Origin: Dehalococcoidia bacterium
GTDB lineage: Bacteria; Chloroflexota; Dehalococcoidia; Bin125
Direction of reading: 5' to 3'
Length of the DNA stretch: 64,000 nucleotides
Assembly: GCA_022822855.1 (NCBI GenBank)
Contig: JAJDYG010000011.1
Span: 1 to 64,000 of the forward strand
Shown here: in pieces, positions 8,427-15,939 of the stretch
How the letters are laid out: the number at the start of each line of letters is the position of its first letter
Position numbering within the stretch: the first letter of the stretch is position 1
Translations under genes and position numbers: made by a program
The notes under the pieces: model-generated
Seen by the model: the letters and a program-made list of their open reading frames with translations, nothing else
Databases searched by the model: none
What the model was told of the DNA's origin: nothing

Positions 8427-9359
8427 CTAGCGGAACTGAGCGATCACTTGATCGTCCAGACGCTGGAAGTACTCCGGATCGTTGTCGCCTCGGCGGCCGA
8501 ACATGATCTCGTCGATGCCGTAGTCGATGAACTCGCCTATGTGCTGCACGATCTTGTCGGCGGTTCCGTTCAACGTACCGGGGCCGATCCGCTCTTCCCA
8601 GGCCGTCGCCTCGGCCTCGTCGTCAGTTAAGAGACACGGCATCAACGCCGTGATCTTGATCTCCGACGGATCGCGGCCGACATCCTCGCAATGCGCGTGC
8701 AGAATGTCCACTTTCTCCTTCAGCAGCTCCACCGACATCCCGCGGCCGGCCCAACCGTCGAGGTTCAATATGTCGCCGTACAGTGCCAGCGTTCTTAACG
8801 TTCGCTTCGGGCCGGTGCCGCCAACCAGGATCGGAATCGGATTGTTGTAGCTTCCTGGCGACAGCGGCGCATCGTCGAGCGAATAGTACTGGCCGTCGAA
8901 CGTCACGTTTGCGCCATCGTTATGGATAAGGCCGCGCAGCATCTTGCACGCTTCTTCAAAACGATCCTGGCGCTCCTTCATGCTGGGAAAGTCCCAGCCG
9001 TAGGCCTGATGCTCGCGCAGGAACCACGACGCTCCGATGCCCAGCGTGAAGCGCCCGTGCGAGATGTGATCGACAGAACCGGCGATCTTGGCCACCAGTC
9101 CCGGGTTTCGGTACGTGTTGCCCAGGACCAGGTGACCGATCCTCAGCGTCTCAGTCGCCACGCCGACCGCCGCCGCCAGCGAGAACGCCTCGAACGCTTC
9201 GCGGCCCTCGACTTCCTTGCCCCGGTTGGGCGGGACAAAGTGATCGGCGAACCAGATCGAGTCGTACCGGCCCGCATCCATTGTCTGCGCCACCGAGCGA
9301 ATCTCGTCCCACGACGTGAGATAGGCCGACACCTGGGCCCCAAACTGCACATCTGCCAT
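8427..9359 (-). CDS. LLM class flavin/F420-dependent oxidoreductase
   Basis: A 310-residue protein of the bacterial luciferase-like fold. Visible family blocks are YDSIWFADHFVPPNRG near residue 35, GHLVLGNTYRNPGLVAK (the loop with a conserved cis-peptide region) and LGIGASWFLREHQAYG. Such enzymes use F420 or FMN to oxidise or oxygenate small organic substrates. I chose the ATG at 9359 because GAGGAG sits just upstream; the open frame continues 81 codons further but that part has no family similarity. It is adjacent and co-oriented with the aldo/keto reductase. Confidence 0.88.
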   Translation of the reverse strand: MADVQFGAQVSAYLTSWDEIRSVAQTMDAGRYDSIWFADHFVPPNRGKEVEGREAFEAFSLAAAVGVATETLRIGHLVLGNTYRNPGLVAKIAGSVDHISHGRFTLGIGASWFLREHQAYGWDFPSMKERQDRFEEACKMLRGLIHNDGANVTFDGQYYSLDDAPLSPGSYNNPIPILVGGTGPKRTLRTLALYGDILNLDGWAGRGMSVELLKEKVDILHAHCEDVGRDPSEIKITALMPCLLTDDEAEATAWEERIGPGTLNGTADKIVQHIGEFIDYGIDEIMFGRRGDNDPEYFQRLDDQVIAQFR

Positions 9360-9492
9360 GTCTGCTCCTCGACTCCCAATCTCTGGGTATCGATGGCAGT
9401 CTACGGCGGCTTTGGCGCTCAACCGCCGGTGGTAGTCTGACCGCTGGCGCCCACCGGTCGCGCCTCTACTGAACTCAGGAGCCCACAGAACC

Positions 9493-10461
9493 ATGCGCGT
9501 ACTCGTGATGCCCGGACTGACCCTGCCCGAAGTTTCCGAGGCGCAGCTCGATTCGATTCGAGCCGCTGCCGGGCCGGAGGCCGATGTCGTGGTCGCCAAC
9601 AACCGCGAAGACGCGATGGAGATGATCGCCGACGCAGAGGTGCTGCTCGGCTACCTCACGCCCGACCTGTTCGCCGAGGCGAAAGAGCTCAAATGGGTCC
9701 ACGCGACCGCGTCCGGCGTCGACGGCTACCTGTTCGATGAGTTCAAGAACGCCGACATCCCGCTGACCGGCGAGAAGGGACTCGTCGGACCGCATCTCGC
9801 CGACCACGCCTTCGCGCTACTGCTGGCGCTGGCCCGCTCGCTCAAGCCGGCAATGACGCTCAAGGGCGAGGCCTGGAGCGGCCGCGTGCCGATGCGGCGG
9901 GCTGCGTTTGAGCTCTCCGGACTGACCATGGGCATCGTCGGGTTCGGCGGCACCGGACGCGCGATCTCCGAGCGCGCCAACGGCTTCGGCATGAGCGTCC
10001 GCGCCGTCGACGCCCTCGCAGTGCGCGGCACGCCGATCGTTCCCGTGGTCGGACACATGAACCAGCTCGACACGCTGCTGGAGAAGTCCGACGTCGTCGC
10101 CGTCTGCACGCCGCTGACCGAGGAAACCAGGCATCTCTTCAACGCAGACACGTTCGCCAAAATGAAGCCCGGATCGGTGATCGTCAACGTCACGCGCGGC
10201 GAGATCATCGAGCTGGAGGCGCTGATCGACGCCGTCGAGTCTGGTCACCTCCGAGGCGCAGCGCTTGACGTCGTCGAAGGCGAGCCGCTGCCCGGCGATC
10301 ATCGAGTCTTCGAGATCGACAACATCGTGATGACGCCCCATACCGCCGGCGCCTCCCAGCTCCGAGCCGGCCGAAACCTGGAGCGATTCTGCGAGAACCT
10401 CCGCCGTTACCGAGGCAACCGCGAACTCGTCGGCGAGGTCGACAAACAAGCCGGGTTCTGA
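9493..10461 (+). CDS. D-2-hydroxyacid dehydrogenase (NAD-binding) family protein
   Basis: A 322-residue protein. The NAD-binding domain is marked by GIVGFGGTGRAI (about 147-158) and the catalytic triad by Arg235 (NVTRGEII), Glu264 (DVVEGEPL) and His283 (MTPHTAG). It should reduce 2-keto acids to D-2-hydroxy acids or the reverse, like glyoxylate/hydroxypyruvate reductases. It is read away from the LLM gene and is followed by an R1 repeat and the inositol-phosphatase-like gene. Confidence 0.9.
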   Translation: MRVLVMPGLTLPEVSEAQLDSIRAAAGPEADVVVANNREDAMEMIADAEVLLGYLTPDLFAEAKELKWVHATASGVDGYLFDEFKNADIPLTGEKGLVGPHLADHAFALLLALARSLKPAMTLKGEAWSGRVPMRRAAFELSGLTMGIVGFGGTGRAISERANGFGMSVRAVDALAVRGTPIVPVVGHMNQLDTLLEKSDVVAVCTPLTEETRHLFNADTFAKMKPGSVIVNVTRGEIIELEALIDAVESGHLRGAALDVVEGEPLPGDHRVFEIDNIVMTPHTAGASQLRAGRNLERFCENLRRYRGNRELVGEVDKQAGF

Positions 10462-10481
10462 TCCCCACTTCCTTTCTCCCT

Positions 10482-10521
10482 CCCTCTGGGGGGAGATGTC
10501 GCGGAGCGACAGAGGGGGCGC
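10482..10521. repeat. R1 palindromic repeat ending at a start codon
   Basis: A complete R1 copy (TCCCTCTGGGGGGAG hairpin, then GTCGCGGAGCGAC hairpin, then AGAGGGGGCG). Its last purine stretch lies six bases before the GTG start at 10524 and is the only plausible Shine-Dalgarno sequence for that gene. Confidence 0.75.
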
Positions 10522-10523
10522 CC

Positions 10524-11327
10524 GTGGACTACCAGGCCGAACTCGATGCCGCCCAGGAAGCCGCCCGCCGGGGCGGCGCGATCCTCCAGCGATTCCGGCA
10601 GTCTGGCGCCCGCTACGGCTGGAAGCACGGCGACCGCCTGCAGGGCCGCGCTTACGAAATCGTCTCCGAGGCCGACGTGGAAGTCGACAACACCCTGAGC
10701 GAGACGCTGCTCGGCGCGTTCCCCGAGGACGCCTGGCTCTCTGAGGAAGCGCATGACGACCGCGAGCGCTTGTTGCATCGCCGCGTCTGGATTGTCGATC
10801 CGCTCGACGGCACGCGCGAGTTCCTCCAGGGCGTTCCCGAGTACGCCGTCTCCATCGCGCTGGCTTACAACGGCCAGCCAGTGCTCGGCGTCGTCTACAA
10901 CCCCGACGCGGACGAGATGTACGCAGCGACCATCGACTCGGACGACGAGCGATTCAGCATCGAGGATGCGTCATCGCTGTCCGAGAGCTACATGTTGGTC
11001 GGACGCGGCGAGTGGCACTATGGCGACCTGCCTCCGGTGCCCGACGGCACGAAGGTGATGCCGGTCGGTTCGATCGCGTATCGGATGGCGCTGCTGGCGA
11101 CCGGCAAGGGTTGTCTCGTCTTCACGCCCGGGCGTCGCAGCGAATGGGACCTCGCAGCGGGCGCGGCCCTGCTGGCCGCCGCCGGCGCGACGGTCACCGA
11201 CATCGACGGCAAACCGCTCCAGTTCAACCAGGCCGAACCGTCTGTCAAAGGGTTAATCGCGGCGAGGCCCAACATCCACGGCGAGGCGCGTCGGATGTGG
11301 CAGAGCTCGGGCTGGCAGATCCGCTGA
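10524..11327 (+). CDS. Inositol monophosphatase family / CysQ-like 3'(2'),5'-bisphosphate nucleotidase
   Basis: A 267-residue Mg-dependent, Li-sensitive type phosphatase. Metal ligands are Glu74 (LSEEAHDD), Asp92 and Asp95 in the signature DPLDGTREF, and Asp209 in SEWDLAAGAALL. The DGTREF spelling and the EWDLAAG block favour the CysQ/PAP-phosphatase branch, which clears adenosine 3',5'-bisphosphate from sulfate assimilation, over true inositol phosphatase. It begins with GTG at 10524, read from the 3' end of an R1 repeat. Confidence 0.85.
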   Translation: MDYQAELDAAQEAARRGGAILQRFRQSGARYGWKHGDRLQGRAYEIVSEADVEVDNTLSETLLGAFPEDAWLSEEAHDDRERLLHRRVWIVDPLDGTREFLQGVPEYAVSIALAYNGQPVLGVVYNPDADEMYAATIDSDDERFSIEDASSLSESYMLVGRGEWHYGDLPPVPDGTKVMPVGSIAYRMALLATGKGCLVFTPGRRSEWDLAAGAALLAAAGATVTDIDGKPLQFNQAEPSVKGLIAARPNIHGEARRMWQSSGWQIR

Positions 11328-11332
11328 GCTGA

Positions 11333-12940
11333 CTAGCCGGAACCGTACAACCCAAGCTCGCCACGCTGCAGATCATCTCCGACCAGCTTCAAAATCTTCT
11401 CGAGCTGATCGAAGTCCCACTCCCCGACGAAAGAGATGGCTGAGCCTTCGGCGCCCGCCCGACCCGTCCGCCCGACCCGGTGTACGTAGTCCTCGGGCGT
11501 CTGCGGGAGGTCGAAGTTGACGACGTGCTGGACGTCGGGAATGTCGAGCCCTCGAGCGGCGACATCGGTCGCCACCAGGAACTGCAAGTCGCCCGAACGG
11601 AACTGGCCCATGACCCGGTCGCGCTTGCGCTGATCGCGATCGCCGTGGATCGCGTCGGCGTTGAGCCCTCGGTCAAGCAGCCGACGGACGAGGCGGTCGA
11701 CCGTGACCTTCATATTGCAGAACACCAGGGTCCGGCCCGACAGCTCGGGCAGCAACTCCTCGACGGCCCGGATCTTGTCGCGGTCCGCGACTTCGTAGTA
11801 GCGCTGGTTGATCCCCTCGGCCGTGGCGACCTCGGGGGCGATGTGAACATGCTCCGGATCGTGCATGAACTGGTGGATCAGCGACTTGATCGGGGTGGGG
11901 ATCGTCGCCGAGAACAGCGCCGTCTGTCGGTCGTCGGGACTGCGTCGCAGGATGCGCCGCATGTCGGGGTAGAAGCCGATGTCCAGCATCCGGTCCGCCT
12001 CGTCAAGCACGGCCATACGGACGTGGTTGAGGCGCAGGGTGCGGCGCTCGAGGTGGTCGATCACTCGGCCGGGAGTTCCGACAACGATCTGGGGCCGGCG
12101 TTCGAGGTTGGCGAAGTCGTCAGAGAGGCGGCGTCCGCCCATCAGCACCGTGGCCTCCAGGCCTCCCGCGCGGGCGAAGAAGTCAAGCACCGAGCCGACT
12201 TGCTGAGCCAGTTCGCGGGTGGGCGTGAGAATGATCGCCTGGCATTCGCCCAGGTTCGGATCGCAGATCTCCACAGCGGGCAATCCGAAGGCGACGGTCT
12301 TGCCGGTGCCGGTCTGAGCCTGGCCGACGACGTCGTGTCCGTTCATCAGCAGCGGGATCGACTGCGCCTGGATCGGAGTGGGCTCCTCGAACTTGAGCGC
12401 GGTCAGCGCTGAGAGCATTCGCTCCGACAGGCCGAGGGCCGAGAAGGACTCCGACCAGTCATCGGGCGCGACCTGATCGAGTTCATCCAGCGCGGGGAGC
12501 TTGTAGCCGCCCGAGAGCAGGGCCTTCTGCGTCGCGCTCTGGGGCGCGGGCGGACCTCCGCCGGCCGAGCGCTTGCGACGGTTTCGCCTGCGCTGTCTGG
12601 GAGCGCGAGGGCCGTCGGACTCGGAAGATCCGGAAGTGACGGCCCGTGGCGATTCGCGCGCCGGTTTGGCTGACCGTGGGGTTCGAGCTGCAATTGCCGC
12701 GCTGCTCGTTTGCGCTGCAGTTGCCGCGCTGCTCGTCTGCGCTGCAGTTTCCGCGCGAGGCTTGCGCTTGCGTCGGCGGCGGCGTGGCCGGCCGTCGGGG
12801 GGAGCGGCGCCATTGGAGGAGGCCGATGGGGGTGCAGGTGCTGGAGATGAGGGAGGGGATGGAGGTGGACTGGCCGGGGCAATCGTTGTCTCGGAGTTCT
12901 TGCCCATCAGTCGCCGAAAAATACTCAAACGTTCCGCCAC
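11333..12940 (-). CDS. DEAD-box ATP-dependent RNA helicase
   Basis: A 535-residue protein. Residues 20-140 are a low-complexity Pro/Ala and Arg-rich tail, probably RNA-binding and disordered. The helicase core follows with the Q motif (FEEPTPIQAQ), AQTGTGKT (208-215), PTRELAQ (240-246), TPGRV (289-293), DEAD (313-316), SAT near 344 and HRVGRTGRAG near 490. It unwinds RNA during ribosome assembly or mRNA decay, as RhlE/CshA-type proteins do. The putative start is GTG at 12940; ATG 11 codons later is an alternative. The Ala/Thr/Gln stretch near 65-88 (AAQTSSAA units) is an internal short repeat. Confidence 0.93.
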   Translation of the reverse strand: MAERLSIFRRLMGKNSETTIAPASPPPSPPSSPAPAPPSASSNGAAPPDGRPRRRRRKRKPRAETAAQTSSAATAAQTSSAAIAARTPRSAKPARESPRAVTSGSSESDGPRAPRQRRRNRRKRSAGGGPPAPQSATQKALLSGGYKLPALDELDQVAPDDWSESFSALGLSERMLSALTALKFEEPTPIQAQSIPLLMNGHDVVGQAQTGTGKTVAFGLPAVEICDPNLGECQAIILTPTRELAQQVGSVLDFFARAGGLEATVLMGGRRLSDDFANLERRPQIVVGTPGRVIDHLERRTLRLNHVRMAVLDEADRMLDIGFYPDMRRILRRSPDDRQTALFSATIPTPIKSLIHQFMHDPEHVHIAPEVATAEGINQRYYEVADRDKIRAVEELLPELSGRTLVFCNMKVTVDRLVRRLLDRGLNADAIHGDRDQRKRDRVMGQFRSGDLQFLVATDVAARGLDIPDVQHVVNFDLPQTPEDYVHRVGRTGRAGAEGSAISFVGEWDFDQLEKILKLVGDDLQRGELGLYGSG

Positions 12941-13029
12941 ACTATGCGCAGGTTCAGGCGCTGCCCGAGGCGCGCCACGCGCCGGTGATCTTGCTTATGC
13001 CATTCAGCGTATCAGTCCACCAGGGCGGG

Positions 13030-13449
13030 TCAGGTGGATTCGCGCGGCGACAGCGCGATCAGCGGTATCCTCCGCGACGTTTTCTCCTGGTACCCGGCGT
13101 AGGGCGAGTACATCGAGGTCAGCCGTTCCCAGACCTCTTCCCGCTCGTCGCCTTCCAGTTCCGACGCCGCCATCTCCTCGGCGCCGCGGTTGGCTGACCA
13201 GATCCGGCAGTTCGGCTCGGTCTCCAGGTTCTTCCACCACTCGGGATGCTCTGAGTGTCCGCCGTATGAGGCGACCACGATCACGCGCGGTCCATCATCC
13301 AGGTAGAGCAGCAGCACCGACCGCTCACGCCCCGACTTGCGCCCTATCGTCCAGAGCCGAAGCGTCGGAGGCCCCTGCATCCGACCCCGCATCAACGTGA
13401 AGATCGGCTGCTGAAATCGAGTCAACGCCTTGATCAGTCGAGGTCCCAT
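13030..13449 (-). CDS. Deazaflavin (F420)-dependent nitroreductase family protein (DDN-like)
   Basis: A 139-residue protein with the hallmarks of the DDN split-barrel family: LRLWTIGRKSGRERSVLLLY, VVASYGGHSEHPEWWKNLE and a C-terminal YAGYQEKTSRRIPLI block. Characterised relatives use reduced F420 to reduce quinones or nitro compounds at the membrane. Together with the LLM enzyme it suggests that the host makes F420. It is a single gene, divergent from the ammonium transporter region. Confidence 0.85.
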   Translation of the reverse strand: MGPRLIKALTRFQQPIFTLMRGRMQGPPTLRLWTIGRKSGRERSVLLLYLDDGPRVIVVASYGGHSEHPEWWKNLETEPNCRIWSANRGAEEMAASELEGDEREEVWERLTSMYSPYAGYQEKTSRRIPLIALSPREST

Positions 13450-13506
13450 GCCGGAATGCTAGCGGTTTCAGCGCGCCTCGTTCAGGGGTCACCATCCGAT
13501 GGATTT

Positions 13507-13551
13507 CCTCCCCCTCGCAGGGAGAGGTGTCGCGGCGCGACGGAGGGGGTC
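13507..13551. repeat. R1 palindromic repeat in the amt upstream region
   Basis: An R1 copy (CTCCCCCTCGCAGGGAGAGG followed by GTCGCGGCGCGAC and GGAGGGGGT) lies about 220 bases upstream of the amt start. The rest of the 13450-13773 gap is A/C-rich (around 13620-13720) and shows no gene; it presumably holds the amt promoter, but I cannot place one. Confidence 0.7.
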
Positions 13552-13773
13552 CACCGAGGACGCCCCCTGCCTTCGACATCTACTCCCGCGGGGCCGGCGA
13601 AAACGCACCCCGGCGTCGGGCGACAAGACTCCGAAACACCGACGAAACAACCAGCACACACCGGAAATGTACGCGCAATCGAAACGACATCTGAGCGCAA
13701 CTCTTGTGAAACCATTCACGCCCACTCCCTTCATAGGTTGCGACCAGACCGGAACTCGGGAAGGGAGGCTTTT

Positions 13774-15321
13774 GTGACATTAGCCCGCACGTTAGCCGGT
13801 AACGTCAGGACCCCGTCGCTTTCATTTGGCGCGGTCCGCAAACCTGGATTGGGGATCTTCCTTGGATTGCTGACCGGCTTGGTCGCAACATTAGGGATTA
13901 CCCATGCGCAGGAGGTCAGCGCAGAAGTCGCCGACCTGATTCTCGCCGTCGACACGATCTGGTACGTGGTCGCCGGCATCCTGGTGTTCTTCATGCAGGC
14001 TGGATTCGGCCTCCTCGAGGCCGGCTTCGTGCGCGTCAAGAACACGACAAACATCCTGATGAAGAATGTGCTCGACGCCTCGCTTGGCGCGGTCGTCTGG
14101 TGGGCGGTCGGCTTCGGCTTCGCCTTCGGCACGTCACAGGGCGGCTTCATTGGCGGCCACTCCTTCTTCCCTGGACTCGGTGGACTGAATGAGACCGACG
14201 GCGTCTCCGAGGCGGCGGTTTTCTTCTTCCAGTGGGCGTTTGCTGCGACGGCCGCGACGATCGTTTCAGGTGCGCTGGCCGAGCGGACCAAGTTCTCGGC
14301 GTACCTCTTTTACACCGTCTTCATCACCGGCATCATCTACCCGATCGTGGTCAACTGGACCTGGGGCGGCGGCTGGCTGGCTGGGCTGGGCGAGACCGGC
14401 TTCATGGACTACGCCGGCTCCACAATCGTCCACTCGGTCGGCGCCTGGGCTGGATTGATGGGCGCGATCCTGGTGGGGCCGAGACTCGGCAAGTACGCCA
14501 GTGGCGGACGCGTCAACGCGATCCCCGGGCACAACATGACGCTCGCCGCACTGGGGATGTTCATCCTCTGGTTCGGCTGGTACGGCTTCAACGGTGGTTC
14601 GACGCTCGGTCTGACCGGCGGTCTGGCCACCGAGGCGGCGTGGGTTGCGATCAACACCACGCTCTCAGCCGGCGCCGGCGCGATCGTCGCGGTCGCAATC
14701 GCCAAAATGCGCTACGGCAAGGCCGACCTCGGTCTAACGCTCAACGGTGCGCTCGCCGGACTTGTCTCGATTACCGCAGGCTGCGGCTTTGTCGAGCCCT
14801 GGGCGGCATTGATCATGGGCGCTGTCGGCGGCGTCATCGTGGTCTTCGGCGTCGCCCTGCTCGACCGCTTCAAGATCGACGACCCGGTCGGCGCCATCTC
14901 AGTCCACGGACTGTGCGGCGTCTGGGGCACCCTGGGTGTTGGCCTCTTCGCGATCAAGGCCGGGGCTCACTTCTGGAGCGGCACTGATCTGCCGATTGAG
15001 GAGTGGGACGGACCGTACGGCCTCTTCATGGGCGGCGGTTTCGGCGTGCTCTGGGTCCAGATTGTTGGAGTCCTCGCAGTCTTCGGCTGGGTGGCCGTGA
15101 CAGCAGGTGCCTTGTTCTTCGTCATCAAGAACACCATCGGTCTCCGCGTCCCGGAGAACGAGGAACTCGCCGGACTCGACGTGCAGGAGCACGGCATCGG
15201 CGCTTACCCCGAGTTCCCGACGGTCGCGCCTGGTGTGGCCGTGGAAGTCTCGGCTGGCGAGGAACTGCCTGCAGCCGGCTCGGCCGGCGGAGGCGGCGGT
15301 GCTGCCGGCGGTGGCGACTGA
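13774..15321 (+). CDS. amt: Ammonium transporter Amt
   Basis: A 515-residue polytopic membrane protein. It has an N-terminal signal-like segment (about 24-45), eleven core helices, and the Amt blocks AGFGLLEAGFVRVKNTTNI, WTWGGGWLAGLG and GHNMTLAALGMFILWFGWY. The twin pore histidines are His220 (STIVHSVGAW) and His378 (ISVHGLCGVWGTLG). The C-terminal tail ends in a Gly/Ala-rich stretch. I chose the GTG at 13774, preceded by AGGGAGG, because the frame upstream reads through repeat DNA without similarity. It is followed by glnK, the classic amt-glnK pairing in which GlnK plugs the channel when nitrogen is sufficient. Confidence 0.95.
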   Translation: MTLARTLAGNVRTPSLSFGAVRKPGLGIFLGLLTGLVATLGITHAQEVSAEVADLILAVDTIWYVVAGILVFFMQAGFGLLEAGFVRVKNTTNILMKNVLDASLGAVVWWAVGFGFAFGTSQGGFIGGHSFFPGLGGLNETDGVSEAAVFFFQWAFAATAATIVSGALAERTKFSAYLFYTVFITGIIYPIVVNWTWGGGWLAGLGETGFMDYAGSTIVHSVGAWAGLMGAILVGPRLGKYASGGRVNAIPGHNMTLAALGMFILWFGWYGFNGGSTLGLTGGLATEAAWVAINTTLSAGAGAIVAVAIAKMRYGKADLGLTLNGALAGLVSITAGCGFVEPWAALIMGAVGGVIVVFGVALLDRFKIDDPVGAISVHGLCGVWGTLGVGLFAIKAGAHFWSGTDLPIEEWDGPYGLFMGGGFGVLWVQIVGVLAVFGWVAVTAGALFFVIKNTIGLRVPENEELAGLDVQEHGIGAYPEFPTVAPGVAVEVSAGEELPAAGSAGGGGGAAGGGD

Positions 15322-15338
15322 GTTGGACGCGAAGATTC

Positions 15339-15384
15339 TCCCCCCTCTGTCACTCCGTGACATCTCCCCCCGCTGGGGGGAGAA
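15339..15384. repeat. R1 palindromic repeat between amt and glnK
   Basis: An R1 copy in inverse orientation (CCCCCTCTGTCACTCCGTGA, then a CCCCCC/GGGGGG hairpin with a GCT loop). It separates amt from glnK and would form a stable mRNA hairpin, which could tune their relative expression. Confidence 0.7.
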
Positions 15385-15450
15385 GGGGAGAATGGAGCAA
15401 CAGCTTCCCGAGCAGGCAACGCTTGGGAACAGCAGGAAAGGCAAACGATC

Positions 15451-15789
15451 ATGAAAATGGTGATCGCCATCATCCGCCCCGAGCGACTCTCCGTCGTTCG
15501 CACGGCGCTCGAGGCCATCGGCATCGTCTCGATGACCATCTCCGAAGTCCGCGGACGCGGCGCCCAGAAGGGCGTCGTCCAGGAGTTCCGCGGCCAGCAG
15601 GTGCAGGTCGACTACCTGCCCAAGATCAAGATCGAAATCGTGATCAACACGACGCCGGTTGACGACGTGATTGACGCGATTCTCGACAACGCGGCCAGCG
15701 GCCAGATCGGCGACGGCAAGATCTTCGTGCTCAACGTCGAGGACGCCGTCCGCGTGCGTACCCGTGAACGGGGACCGGCCGCCGTCTAG
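15451..15789 (+). CDS. glnK: P-II nitrogen regulatory protein (GlnB/GlnK type)
   Basis: A 112-residue P-II protein that aligns without gaps to Escherichia coli GlnB over the first 58 residues, as recalled. The T-loop (37-55), the B-loop region (82-90, SGQIGDGKIFV) and the C-terminal signature are present. The residue equivalent to the uridylylated Tyr51 is Val51 (RGQQVQVDYLPK), and Tyr46 is Phe46, so GlnD-type uridylylation at the usual site is impossible. Control presumably rests on ATP/ADP and 2-oxoglutarate binding, or on another residue such as Tyr55. It lies 129 bases after amt and probably gates it. Confidence 0.93.
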   Translation: MKMVIAIIRPERLSVVRTALEAIGIVSMTISEVRGRGAQKGVVQEFRGQQVQVDYLPKIKIEIVINTTPVDDVIDAILDNAASGQIGDGKIFVLNVEDAVRVRTRERGPAAV

Positions 15790-15939
15790 CAGCCTGACAC
15801 CGCTCAGGCGGTGGCGACAGACGGCCGATCCCCCTCCGCGGGGACCGGTTGGGGCGGGGGCAGCTCTTCGGAGCGGCCCCCGCTTCATGCGTGAGGTTCA
15901 TGCGTCTAACCTGCTCAGGCGATATACCCTGACCAGCCC

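Noticed and set aside
9360..9602. N-terminal 81-codon extension of the LLM oxidoreductase
   Set aside because: No family similarity and antisense to the next gene's start; the ATG at 9359 has a GAGGAG site.
13456..13773. N-terminal extension of Amt upstream of 13774
   Set aside because: It reads through an R1 repeat. The GTG at 13774 has an AGGGAGG site and gives a normal Amt length.
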